Source: Rothia mucilaginosa ATCC 25296
GTDB taxonomy: Bacteria; Actinomycetota; Actinomycetes; Actinomycetales; Micrococcaceae
Reading direction: 5' to 3'
DNA: 64,000 nucleotides
Assembly: GCF_000175615.1 (NCBI RefSeq)
Contig: NZ_ACVO01000024.1
Span: 58,149 to 122,148 of the forward strand
Shown: piece by piece, positions 38,605-48,880 of the stretch
How positions within the stretch are numbered: the first letter of the stretch is position 1
How the letters are laid out: every line of letters begins with the position of its first letter
The notes under the pieces: model-generated
Told to the model about the DNA's origin: nothing
What the model saw: the letters and a program-made list of their open reading frames with translations, nothing else
The model's database searches: none
Translations under genes and position numbers: made by a program

Positions 38605-40038
38605 TTGACCGTTTCTTCGCTTCCCAAGGTTGAGTACCGCAAGGGTTCGGTCGTCAAGCACGACGGCTACGAGATTACCGACCACTGGTTCCAGGTTCCC
38701 CTGACCCACGGTCTGATTTTCTCCAAGGGCAAGGATGCCGCTCTCTCCTCCCGTTTCGCGGACCAGACCATCACCGTGTTCGCCCGCGAGGTTGTGAGCA
38801 CCAACGAGACTCTGACCGTTTCGGCTGATAAGCGTCCTTACATTGTGTACCTGCAGGGCGGCCCCGGTTTCGGTTCGCCGAAGACCGGCTCCATTGGCGG
38901 CTGGATTGCTGAGCTGGCGAAGACTCACCGCGTGGTTCTTCTGGATCAGCGCGGTACCGGCATGTCTTCCCCGCTGTCTGCCCGCAACATCACCGCTGTG
39001 GGTGACGCGCAGGTTCAGGCTGAGTACACTGAGCTGTTCCGTGCGGACTCCATCATCGCTGACGCGGAGGCTGTCCGCGAGGTGCTGCTGGCTGACCGTG
39101 CCGACAAGCGCTGGTCCACCATTGGTCAGTCCTTCGGTGGCTTCCTGACCCTGTCCTACCTGTCGTTTGCACCGCAGTCGCTGCGTGACTGCCGCATCAC
39201 CGCGGGCCTGGCGCCGATTCGTACCTCCGTGGACAACGTCTACCAGCACACCTTCGACCGCATGAAGGAACGTGTTGAGGAGTACTACAGCTGGTTCCCC
39301 GAGGACGCTGAGCTCGCTACCCGCATTGCTGAGCACCTGCGCACCCACAAGGAGTACCTGCCCACCGGTGAGCGTCTGACCGATCACCGCTTCCAGATGG
39401 CTGGTCACTTCCTGGGTGGCCGCTGGCGCGAGCGCGGTCTGCACTACTTCCTGGAGACCGCTTTCGCTGAGGGTAACGACCACCTGTCCGATCAGTTCCT
39501 GACCGCTATGGGTGCCGAGGTGACCTTCCAGGCGAACCCGCTGTACGCCCTGATGCACGAGACCATTTACGCTGACGGCCCCGCTGACGGCGTTCTGCCC
39601 GGCATCCCCGGCTACGAGCTGTCCCCCTCCCCCGCGCCGACCAACTGGTCTGCTGCTCGCGTGGCGGCTTCCCGCCCCGAGTTCGCACCGGATGCGGACC
39701 GTCTGCTCTTCACCGGCGAGCACATCTTCCCCTGGTACTACGAGGAGGATCCCTCGCTGCGTCCGCTGGCTGAGGTTGCAAACCTGCTGGCTGAGAAGAA
39801 GGACTGGGGTCGCCTGTACGACCACGCACAGCTGCACAAGAACGAGGTTCCCGTGGTGGCTGCGGCGTACAACCCGGACGTGTACGTGGACTTTGAGCAC
39901 TCCATGGAGACCGCTCGCTGGGTCGGTAACACTCAGGTGTGGACTTCGAAGACCCACCACCACGACGGTTTCGGTTCTGACTCGCTGACCGTTCTGGGTC
40001 ACCTGAAGAACATGCTGGCTGAGGTTCACAACCAGTAA
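38605..40038 (+). CDS. alpha/beta-hydrolase, proline iminopeptidase type (S33)
   Basis: A 477-residue enzyme related to prolyl aminopeptidases, which remove N-terminal proline. The oxyanion motif is YLQGGPGFGSP, LLDQRGTGMS follows, the nucleophile elbow is GQSFGG, and the histidine region THHHDGFGSDS is near the end. I start it at the TTG at 38605 because AAAGAAGG lies 7 nt upstream. The ATG six codons earlier has no site before it. The N-terminal 55 residues form a beta-rich extension as in larger S33 members. No signal peptide is seen, so it is probably cytosolic. Confidence 0.87.
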   Translation: MTVSSLPKVEYRKGSVVKHDGYEITDHWFQVPLTHGLIFSKGKDAALSSRFADQTITVFAREVVSTNETLTVSADKRPYIVYLQGGPGFGSPKTGSIGGWIAELAKTHRVVLLDQRGTGMSSPLSARNITAVGDAQVQAEYTELFRADSIIADAEAVREVLLADRADKRWSTIGQSFGGFLTLSYLSFAPQSLRDCRITAGLAPIRTSVDNVYQHTFDRMKERVEEYYSWFPEDAELATRIAEHLRTHKEYLPTGERLTDHRFQMAGHFLGGRWRERGLHYFLETAFAEGNDHLSDQFLTAMGAEVTFQANPLYALMHETIYADGPADGVLPGIPGYELSPSPAPTNWSAARVAASRPEFAPDADRLLFTGEHIFPWYYEEDPSLRPLAEVANLLAEKKDWGRLYDHAQLHKNEVPVVAAAYNPDVYVDFEHSMETARWVGNTQVWTSKTHHHDGFGSDSLTVLGHLKNMLAEVHNQ

Positions 40039-40063
40039 TTCTTCTGAAATATCTCTGATATAG

Positions 40064-40106
40064 CTAAAGCCCCTCACCCCGGTTGATCCGGTGTGAGGGG
40101 CTTTAG
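40064..40106. terminator. bidirectional terminator between peptidase and terC
   Basis: CTAAAGCCCCTCAC (40064-40077) pairs with GTGAGGGGCTTTAG (40093-40106). It lies between two converging genes, 25 nt past the peptidase stop and 43 nt from the terC stop. Confidence 0.88.
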
Positions 40107-40149
40107 TGTTAGCGCCAGCCTGGTGAGGCCGCACGCTCAGTAGCTCAAA

Positions 40150-41355
40150 CTACTTCGAGGAGGAAGCGTGCGCATCCTGTGCGGTGCGGGCACGCATCAC
40201 GAGGGCGTGGTATTCGTCTTCCTTCTCAATCAGCTCGTCACGCAGCTTCTGCGGAATAGTCTTGAGCTTCTCGGTTTCCTGCTGCCAGCGGGCGGTGATG
40301 TCCGCACGCTCGGCGGCGGGTGCATCCTCGGGCAGTGCCAGGTACTTCTCGGAGAGCGCCTGAACACGCTGAATGGTCTGCAGCGCGCGGCCCTTGGGGC
40401 TGAGCAGCGAGGCAAGCACGGTAATGATCAGGACGCCCACGATGACCATCAGCGACATTTCGGTGCTGATTTCGACCACGTGCACGGGCTCGCCGTGGTT
40501 GATGAACGGCAGGTTATTCTCGTGCATTGCGTGCAGGATGAGCTTCACACCAATGAATGCGAGGATGGTCGCCAGGCCATAGGAGAGGTAGACGAGGCGG
40601 TCCAGCAGGCCGTCAATGAGGAAGTACAGCTGGCGCAGACCCATGAGGGAGAACGCGGTCGCGGTGAACACAATGTAGACGGACTGGGTGAGGCCGAAGA
40701 TCGCGGGGATTGAGTCGAGCGCGAAGAGCAGGTCGGAACCGGCGATAGCGACCATGACGAGCATCATGGGGGTCATGACGCGCTTGCCGTTTTCGATGGT
40801 GAAGAGCTTGTCGCCGTCGAAGTGGTCGCTGGTCTTCAGGTACTTCTTGGCGAGGCGGACCATAATGTTGTCGGCTTCGTCGTCGCCGTCGCCTTCGGTG
40901 ATTTCGTCCTTGAGCAGGTTACCTGCGGTCATGAGCAGGACCAGGCCGAAGATGTAGAACACCCAGGCGAAGGAGTTGATGATCGCCGCGCCGGCGAAGA
41001 TGAAGGAGCCGCGCGCCAGGATCGCGAAGACGATACCGAAGAGAAGGACCTTCTGCTGATTCTCACGGGCGACACGGAAGGTGCCCATAATGATCATGAA
41101 GACGAAGAGGTTATCGACCGAGAGAGCTTCTTCGGTGATGTAGCCTGCGTAGAATTCGGTGGCGGCGGAGGGGCCGTTCGTCACGAAAATGTACAGGCCA
41201 AACAGCAGCGCGATGCCGATGTAAATACTCGACCAGATGGCCGCTTCCTTGACGGAAGGTTCGTGCGCCTTACGAACGTGGAACACGAAGTCGAAGGCCA
41301 ACAGACCCGCGATGATGAGAATAGTAACCAACCATTGCAACCCGGTAACTTCCAT
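40150..41355 (-). CDS. TerC-family membrane protein
   Basis: TerC proteins are membrane proteins linked to metal (especially Mn2+) export and to tellurite resistance. The 401-residue product has about nine helices and conserved acidic motifs within membrane segments: EALSVDNLFVFMIIMGTF and FALDSIPAIFGLTQ. A charged coiled-coil tail of about 60 residues follows the last helix. I start it at the ATG at 41353-41355, with AAAGG 7 nt upstream. Upstream codons belong to the leader. The presence of a probable Mn2+ riboswitch in the leader supports a role in manganese homeostasis. Confidence 0.92.
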   Translation of the reverse strand: MEVTGLQWLVTILIIAGLLAFDFVFHVRKAHEPSVKEAAIWSSIYIGIALLFGLYIFVTNGPSAATEFYAGYITEEALSVDNLFVFMIIMGTFRVARENQQKVLLFGIVFAILARGSFIFAGAAIINSFAWVFYIFGLVLLMTAGNLLKDEITEGDGDDEADNIMVRLAKKYLKTSDHFDGDKLFTIENGKRVMTPMMLVMVAIAGSDLLFALDSIPAIFGLTQSVYIVFTATAFSLMGLRQLYFLIDGLLDRLVYLSYGLATILAFIGVKLILHAMHENNLPFINHGEPVHVVEISTEMSLMVIVGVLIITVLASLLSPKGRALQTIQRVQALSEKYLALPEDAPAAERADITARWQQETEKLKTIPQKLRDELIEKEDEYHALVMRARTAQDAHASSSK

Positions 41356-41390
41356 GGGGAGCCTTTCTTGTGGTGTGCGTACAGGACCAC

Positions 41391-41492
41391 AAGTCTCTCC
41401 CGCCGACCTGAATGGAGGTCGGCTCGATTCACCGGTTAGGCGCCTTCGGCTAACGTGCTGACGATGAGTCGATTGGTGGGATACTCCCTTGC
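41391..41492 (-). promoter_or_regulatory. yybP-ykoY (Mn2+) riboswitch upstream of terC-type gene
   Basis: On the minus strand the leader contains AAGGGAGTATCCC (about 41491-41479), CGTCAGCACG, CCGGTGAATCGAGC, and a hairpin GCCGACCT/AGGTCGGC followed by GGGAGAGACTT. These match the pattern of the yybP-ykoY element found ahead of terC-like genes in actinobacteria. The boundaries are approximate. The effect on expression (Mn2+ switching the gene on) is known for the class, not shown here. Confidence 0.8.
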
Positions 41493-41502
41493 TCGGTGAA
41501 CG

Positions 41503-41508
41503 ATTATA
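41503..41508 (-). promoter_or_regulatory. -10 box of the terC promoter
   Basis: A perfect TATAAT on the minus strand lies 11-12 nt before the first conserved riboswitch base, which would place transcription start at the riboswitch 5' end. No good -35 was found. Confidence 0.6.
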
Positions 41509-41568
41509 CAGCAGGTTGAGGTTTTCGCACAGGAGCCCCTCCGGAGGGCTTTTCAAGAGCGAAGCACG

Positions 41569-41617
41569 CCGAAACACCGCATCCTGCAGGGTTATCCCAT
41601 CGGATGCGGCGTTTCGG
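41569..41617 (-). terminator. terminator after the SDR-like gene
   Basis: CCGAAACACCGCATCC (41569-41584) pairs with GGATGCGGCGTTTCGG (41602-41617) apart from one A/C mismatch, 46 nt past the stop of the SDR-like gene. A second small hairpin GCCCCTCC/GGAGGGC, followed by TTTT, lies next to it (41535-41553) on the plus strand. Confidence 0.75.
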
Positions 41618-41662
41618 GTGATGAATACGCGTTTGCTAGTTAGTGCTGTCTAGCTGGCGCCG

Positions 41663-42268
41663 CTATGAGTTGGCAACGGTGAAGCGGCGGCCCGCGTGCT
41701 TGGGCTCTTCTACCTCATCAATCAGGGCGACAGCAAAGTCCTCGGCGCTCACGAACTCGCCTGCGGGGGTGTCCAGCGCGGTGTTGTACTTGCCGGTGCG
41801 CTCACCCGGTGCGATTTCGAACGCCGGGGAGAGCATGGTCCAGTTCAGGCCCTCGGATGCGCGGTAATCGTCAAGAATCTGGGCGAATGCCTTCGCCTCG
41901 GGCTTGTACTCTTCCGGGAAGCCTTCGCCATCAACGAAGCGGTTGCCGTTGCCGTCCTCGAGGGAGCCAGCGCCGCCAACGACCAGCAGACGACCGGTGG
42001 GTGCCGCCGCGATCAGTGCGCGGTGTGCGTCGATAATCGGCTGCGCGGAGGTGCCGCGACCGCCCGGGACGGCAACAATGGTGACGTCGTGGTTGTTGAC
42101 GATGTCGACCAGTGCCGCGGTGTCTGCAAGGTCGATGCTGTGGGCGGTAGCGCCTTCGGGTGCATTGCCGGAGCGAGTGTAGGCGTCGACCCGGTGGCCG
42201 CGGGAGATTGCTTCTGCTACGGTGCGTGCGCCGACCATACCGGTTGCGCCGATAATTGCGATGTTCAT
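41663..42268 (-). CDS. NAD(P)-binding atypical SDR (NmrA/YwnB type)
   Basis: A 201-residue Rossmann-fold protein beginning MNIAIIGATGMVGART, the dinucleotide-binding glycine motif. LLVVGGAGSL and NWTMLSPAF follow, as in short atypical SDRs related to NmrA and NAD(P)H-dependent quinone-reductase-like proteins. No Tyr-x3-Lys catalytic pair is obvious, so it may be a redox sensor or an oxidoreductase. It is divergent from an HxlR-type regulator 192 bp away, and such pairs are usually controlled by the regulator. GGAAC lies before the ATG. Confidence 0.88.
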   Translation of the reverse strand: MNIAIIGATGMVGARTVAEAISRGHRVDAYTRSGNAPEGATAHSIDLADTAALVDIVNNHDVTIVAVPGGRGTSAQPIIDAHRALIAAAPTGRLLVVGGAGSLEDGNGNRFVDGEGFPEEYKPEAKAFAQILDDYRASEGLNWTMLSPAFEIAPGERTGKYNTALDTPAGEFVSAEDFAVALIDEVEEPKHAGRRFTVANS

Positions 42269-42353
42269 GAGGGGTTCCTTTCGGGTGGGTATTCTGTAGT
42301 TTTTCTTGCGGTGTTCCGCGTGATGGTTTTATAGTATCTATTGGAAACTGGGT

Positions 42354-42365
42354 ACCTCAAGGTAA
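42354..42365. promoter_or_regulatory. candidate HxlR-type operator
   Basis: The palindrome TACCT-CA-AGGTA lies midway between the divergent SDR and HxlR genes, 86 nt and 95 nt from their starts. Just upstream, TATAGTATC (42331-42339) could be a -10 region. Small inverted repeats between divergent genes are usual for HxlR/DUF24 regulators. Confidence 0.5.
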
Positions 42366-42460
42366 CCATTGGGGATGTGTGGAAAATATTTAAAAATATT
42401 TTTCGCACCCTTCACCACCCCCGCAAAACAGCCCCTCAGCAGATTGAAAAGACCGTAGCT

Positions 42461-42922
42461 ATGACCACCACGCTCACCTCCCCCACACGCGAAACCACAG
42501 ACACACGAGAAACCATAGAAACCACCCGCACCGCACAGGACGACCTGCCCGCCAACATCCTTGCCCACGCCTGCCCATCCCGCACCGTGATGCGCCACCT
42601 CACCGACCGGTGGACCCCGCTCATTGTTGCGGCGCTCTCTGAGCAGCCCGTCGCCCGCTTCGGTGAGCTCAAGGCGATGATTCAGGGTGTCTCCCCCAAG
42701 GTCCTGACCCAGACCCTGCGCTCCATGGAACGCGACGGCCTGGTGGAACGCCGGGTCACCGCTTCCATTCCGCCGCGCGTAGACTACAAACTGACCGCGC
42801 TCGGTACGACCCTCATTGAGCCGATGACCGCACTGCGCCACTGGGCGCAGGACAATATGCAGGCGGTACTCGAAGCCCGCGAGCGCTACGACGTCGCCGC
42901 ACTAGAGAGCGGCGATGCGTAA
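42461..42922 (+). CDS. HxlR-family redox-type transcriptional regulator
   Basis: A 153-residue winged-helix regulator. The core runs from HACPSRTVMRHLTDRWTPLIV through RFGELKAMIQGVSPKVLTQTLRSMERDGLVERR to VDYKLTALG. The cysteine at the N-terminal side of helix 1 corresponds to the conserved redox-active cysteine of QorR/HypR-type HxlR proteins, which respond to quinones, diamide or hypochlorite. I start it at ATG 42461. The Thr-rich N-terminus of about 30 residues is not conserved, and an upstream start cannot be excluded. It probably represses itself and the divergent SDR gene. Confidence 0.88.
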   Translation: MTTTLTSPTRETTDTRETIETTRTAQDDLPANILAHACPSRTVMRHLTDRWTPLIVAALSEQPVARFGELKAMIQGVSPKVLTQTLRSMERDGLVERRVTASIPPRVDYKLTALGTTLIEPMTALRHWAQDNMQAVLEARERYDVAALESGDA

Positions 42923-42954
42923 AACAGCGCTCTGAACAACCTCCAGATAAAGCA

Positions 42955-42994
42955 GTAGCCCTCCCTGTGAACTATTACGGGGAGGGCTACTTTT
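42955..42994. terminator. bidirectional terminator between hxlR-type and Tat protein genes
   Basis: GTAGCCCTCCC (42955-42965) pairs with GGGAGGGCTAC (42980-42990), followed by TTTT on the plus strand. It lies between two converging genes. Confidence 0.85.
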
Positions 42995-43001
42995 CATTCA
43001 A

Positions 43002-43826
43002 TTAGGTCGTCATGTTGAAGGTCGGCGGGGTGAAAGCAATCGCGTTCACCTGCTTGTTCGTATCAAGCGTGCCGTTCTCCTGAATCGTCGGGACGGTAAT
43101 AACCACCTCGAACTGGTACATGCCTTCCATGAGCGTATTGCCACGCAACGCAAAACGCGCGGAGATGCCGGTCGCCTTATCATTCACGCTCGACGCGAAG
43201 GGAATGACCTGACCCTGAACGGTCTGAGTCTTGCCGTTGCGGGTCATAACGGTTGCCTTGCCGGTCGGGTCAGTCGTGAAAATCTGGCGGTCAATGATTT
43301 TACCCTCGGGCGAGAAGAGGTAAATGTCCATGGACGGGTGCAGGTGCGTGGTGCCGGTCGTCGCCTCCAGCGCGGAGACGTTGTAAGTCATCACGAACTC
43401 ACCGCAGTTCAGGTTGAGGTCGCCCTCGGGGCCGTGAGTCGCCTCGTACACGGACATGAGGCGAATCGTTGCGGGGTTCGGTGAGGTTGCGTTCTCCATG
43501 GACCACCACGCCTGACCGGTCTCCGGCGCAGTCACGGGCTTGTTCTTGGTGCGCGACTGCAGGGCGCCACTGGCGGGATTGGTAATCATCCAGCCACCGA
43601 CCTGGGTGAAGTCCGGGCCGTGTACCGTCTTGCAATCATCAGCCGAAGCAGCGAATGCGGGTACCGCCGTGGAGGCGGCAATAGCGGGCACAGCCCAAAG
43701 CGCGCCGCGGGTGAGGTTGCGGCGGGTAACGGAACGAGCTCCCGTGGTGTGTGCGTCTGAAGAGTTATGAGAAATAGTCACAGATTTTTCTTTATCGTTC
43801 GGAAGCATCAAGGTTTTATTTGACAC
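43002..43826 (-). CDS. Tat-exported protein of unknown function
   Basis: I do not recognise this 274-residue family. The N-terminus carries a twin-arginine signal: SVTRRNLTRG, a hydrophobic stretch ALWAVPAIAASTAVPAFA and an AFA-AS cleavage site. The mature part of about 220 residues is rich in Thr, Val and Asn and predicted beta-strand, like many cell-surface proteins. There is no LPxTG anchor and no C-terminal helix, so release into the medium or cell-wall binding is likely. I start it at the GTG at 43824-43826, with AAGGTG 6 nt upstream. Three other in-frame starts are possible. Confidence 0.8.
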   Translation of the reverse strand: MSNKTLMLPNDKEKSVTISHNSSDAHTTGARSVTRRNLTRGALWAVPAIAASTAVPAFAASADDCKTVHGPDFTQVGGWMITNPASGALQSRTKNKPVTAPETGQAWWSMENATSPNPATIRLMSVYEATHGPEGDLNLNCGEFVMTYNVSALEATTGTTHLHPSMDIYLFSPEGKIIDRQIFTTDPTGKATVMTRNGKTQTVQGQVIPFASSVNDKATGISARFALRGNTLMEGMYQFEVVITVPTIQENGTLDTNKQVNAIAFTPPTFNMTT

Positions 43827-43946
43827 GTAAAACACCTTGATAGTGTACAGCATGTATCTGCACTCAGTAGAACTTCATGAACAATGAGTTACCTCATGGC
43901 GAAAAACCCACGTCGGCCCCTAAACGCCGGGCTTAGAACACCGGGT

Positions 43947-46115
<2,169 letters not shown>

Positions 46116-46266
46116 GTATCCATCCTAGGGGAAAGCCGCCCCATACGCCCCAGGATTGGTCACCCCTTTTCTGCTGGCGCAATATAATCACGCGCAATGT
46201 ACTCGCCACGATACCCCCTGCCCCACCGGTGACCACATGCCAGTGGGGCACCTCGCAGGTAAGGAT

Positions 46267-47595
46267 TTAGCGCACCTCCACGGTGGCGCCGGCGAGGCTC
46301 ATCAGCGCCCGGTTCGTCAGCGGAAGGTACCCGTTCAGGGCGCTCAAAATCAGCTGCATGGTGCGCTCTTCATCCTCCACACTCAGCCCGCGCGGAATAC
46401 CCACACCCGGCACGCAGATGCGCTGCTTATACAGGTCAATCACCGCGCACACGGTGCGGTTCGGCACACCCAACACCGGCAACATGCCGCGGTGATTGAT
46501 GGTGCGCAGACCCTTACCGACCACGGCGGCAGTGCGAATATCCGGGCAGGCACTCCTCGCGAACCGGGAGGCACCGGCACCGTTCGCAAAAGCGGCGGGG
46601 TCGGGAATACTATTCGGCACCGCGCTCTTCTCGTTCAGCACAGACAGCAGCGGCTCCCCCACCGCGGCGGTGACCGCCACGTAGCGTACCTGCCGGTCCA
46701 TGGCGTTGAGGAAGTCCAGTTCCGCGTACTCCTCCACGCGGTAGTTCTCGACCAGACCGGCTTCACCCGCTCCGGTTTCTTCCACGGTGCGGGTGATGAC
46801 TTCTTCATCGTAGAAGCTTGCCACGCACACCTGCGGGGCGCCGCGCTCAATGCGGGCGCGGCACTGGTAGTCGTCGTCGAGCAGCCAGAGGGACAGCTCG
46901 TAACCGTCGGGCACATCACGCACACCGGTCGCGAGCAGCACTTCGCTGCCGTCCAGGGAGAACGGCTCCCAGCCTGCCGGTTCGAAAGCGTTGAGGGCAC
47001 CGTCCAGGGCGGGGTTGCAGGACCCGAGGCTCGGCGCCTGATCAGCCGGAGTGAACGCCTCGGTGGAGGGCATGGCGATGGTGAGCCCGCGCATCCTGCC
47101 GGCGAGGCAGAGCTCAACCGCCATGAGCAGGTGACCCGCACCTTCACGGCTCAGTGCTGGGCTCTGAACCAGGTGCGCCACGCCGGAGTTGTCCAGACTG
47201 AGGTGTTCGCCAACTCCGCGGGCGGCGTTCGAGTAGCGGTTGTGCAGGCGCACCAGCTCATCAATAGGCAGGGCGCGGCCCACGGCGCCGAACGCCTGGG
47301 CGATAGCGTGCACATGTTCGGGGAAGACGCGGCAAAGTCTGCCGAGCTGACGCGCAAACTCTGCCGGACGCTGCGTGAGCACGCCCAGGAGGGTGCCAAG
47401 GTTCTGCTGGCGGTAGGCGTTGAGTAGCTGGGCGACGGTGGCGGGTTCAAGCTGCTCGACAGTGCCCATCTTGGGGAGGCGCGCTCCCTGGCGGTTGAGG
47501 GTTGCGGTGCCGCCGCGGCTGCCCGCGGACTGCTCTGATGAGTTTTTGCCTGCTTGTTCGTCTACTTGTTGATAGTAGGTTCCCGACTGCGTCAC
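46267..47595 (-). CDS. TerD-like (SCO0854-related) protein, tentative
   Basis: A 442-residue soluble protein. VLTQRPAEFARQLGRLCR, AIAQAFGAVGRALPIDELVRL and the later pattern DGYELSLWLLDDDYQC with LDFLNAMDRQVRYVAVTAAVGEPLLSVL resemble the C-terminal half of actinobacterial proteins that combine a helical region with a TerD-type calcium-binding fold. The similarity is weak and inferred by eye. The first 45 residues are low complexity. It is flanked by uvrB and a 540-bp gap, and is not adjacent to a ter operon, although a terC-like gene lies 5 kb away. The function is unknown. Confidence 0.7.
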   Translation of the reverse strand: MTQSGTYYQQVDEQAGKNSSEQSAGSRGGTATLNRQGARLPKMGTVEQLEPATVAQLLNAYRQQNLGTLLGVLTQRPAEFARQLGRLCRVFPEHVHAIAQAFGAVGRALPIDELVRLHNRYSNAARGVGEHLSLDNSGVAHLVQSPALSREGAGHLLMAVELCLAGRMRGLTIAMPSTEAFTPADQAPSLGSCNPALDGALNAFEPAGWEPFSLDGSEVLLATGVRDVPDGYELSLWLLDDDYQCRARIERGAPQVCVASFYDEEVITRTVEETGAGEAGLVENYRVEEYAELDFLNAMDRQVRYVAVTAAVGEPLLSVLNEKSAVPNSIPDPAAFANGAGASRFARSACPDIRTAAVVGKGLRTINHRGMLPVLGVPNRTVCAVIDLYKQRICVPGVGIPRGLSVEDEERTMQLILSALNGYLPLTNRALMSLAGATVEVR

Positions 47596-48135
47596 GTTTT
47601 CACGACCTTGAGCTCTTCAGAGCATTCGTTAGCTGATTCTTCGTAAGGTGACGGGCGGGGCTCAGCGCCTACCGGCAGATGGTTCGTGCACACACTCGAC
47701 CGTCTGCCGAATCGTATAGTACCGGCATGCAGCTGTGTCTCGTTCCTTGAGCAACTAAGCTATAGCTTCAAGACGTCAGCATCAGGACCTCAGCGCTGAG
47801 ATAGTACCCAGTTCTCGGCGCTGAGATGTCAGCGTTGAGCCCTGCCCGTCGGTGCGGGCGCACGCGTTCCCTCGTGGAGGCACCGGGCTGGGTTACCGCT
47901 GGTGACGAACCCGTTGCCCGTGCCGTGGAGGGGCGTGTGCGTTCCGCAACGCTTTTTAGGCTATCAGCTTTAGCGGGCAATTACTAGGGTTAGAGTAACT
48001 ATTAACTAAGGTTGGACTATCTTTTGGGTTTTGAGGGCTTTACACGGGTGCTCAGCCCGGAAACCTAGGAGGAAAATCTGGGAACGGGAATCTAGAACCA
48101 GAAATCTAGGGGCCGGGAATCTAGGGAGCGGCAAC
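47596..48135. other. 540-bp intergenic region with palindromes and a 15-bp repeat
   Basis: The palindrome CTCAGCGCTGAG occurs at 47789-47800, and close variants at 47814-47825 (CTCGGCGCTGAG) and near 47828-47838. They could be operators of the TerD-like gene, whose start is about 195 bp away. The right part holds the CTAG repeat described next. No gene was supported. Confidence 0.5.
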
Positions 48136-48139
48136 CTAG
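48061..48139. repeat. degenerate 15-bp repeat centred on CTAG
   Basis: AAnCTAG recurs at 48065, 48092, 48106, 48121 and 48136 (positions of CTAG), with one degenerate unit (TCTG at 48077), giving spacings of 12, 15, 14, 15 and 15. The last unit supplies the stop codon of the yigZ-like gene. CTAG is usually a rare tetranucleotide in bacteria, so the cluster stands out. Confidence 0.75.
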
Positions 48140-48822
48140 ACCGGCAAATCCACCCACTGCGTATCCCCCCAGGTCACGCTCGCCGTACCGGAACTCAGGC
48201 TCACCACCTGCTCCTCGGCACGCGCCAGCTCCTCCGGGCGGTCAAACACGCCCAGGGAAATCGTGGCTCCCTCCGCACCGTATTCGGTACCCAGCACGTT
48301 CAGACCGGCGGCACGGATCTCGTTCTCCAGGCGGCCAGCATCCGCATGCGAACTGGGCACCTTGCCCACACGCAGACGCTCACGCGAATCGAACTGAGCC
48401 GAATCCAAAGTCTGCACCACCGAATCGGTGTAGGCCCGCACCAGACCGCCCGCGCCAAGCTTAATGCCACCGAAATAGCGCACGACCACCGCAACCACAT
48501 CCGACAGGTCGGTAGTACCGTCCTCGCGGGTCTGACGCGCCAGTAGCGCCTGCATCATGGGCACGCCGGCGGTACCGGCGGGCTCACCATCATCGGAGGA
48601 ACGCTGAATATCGCGGTCAGCACCAATAATGAACGCCGAACACACGTGGCGGGCATCGTGGTAGGTCTTGCGCACCGACTCAATGTAGGTGCGCGCCTCC
48701 TCAACGGTGCTCACGCGCTTGATGTGACCAATAAATTCGCTACGCTTAATTTCGAGGAGGCTCTCATAGGGCTCATCGCCGCGCGGCACAAGGTAGCGGT
48801 TGGCGCGAGTTTCTTCCTGCAT
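48136..48822 (-). CDS. yigZ: YigZ/IMPACT-family protein
   Basis: A 228-residue member of the IMPACT/YigZ family, found in nearly all bacteria and linked to translation regulation or ribosome function by analogy with eukaryotic IMPACT. Recognisable parts are LEIKRSEFIGHI, ARHVCSAFIIGA, SSDDGEPAGTAGVPMM and VVAVVVRYFGGIKLGAGGLVRAY, followed by the ferredoxin-like C-terminal domain. Its length is normal. It is divergent from coaE with only 58 bp between the starts, so promoters overlap. The biochemical function is not established. Confidence 0.93.
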   Translation of the reverse strand: MQEETRANRYLVPRGDEPYESLLEIKRSEFIGHIKRVSTVEEARTYIESVRKTYHDARHVCSAFIIGADRDIQRSSDDGEPAGTAGVPMMQALLARQTREDGTTDLSDVVAVVVRYFGGIKLGAGGLVRAYTDSVVQTLDSAQFDSRERLRVGKVPSSHADAGRLENEIRAAGLNVLGTEYGAEGATISLGVFDRPEELARAEEQVVSLSSGTASVTWGDTQWVDLPV

Positions 48823-48880
48823 GTGTCCTCCTCTAATCAGTACCTATCTATTGTGGCACAGCCCGTCAGGAGCACCGTCC

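Noticed and set aside
46116-46266. Possible SOS box upstream of uvrB
   Set aside because: No GAAC-N4-GTTC-type palindrome was found in the leader.
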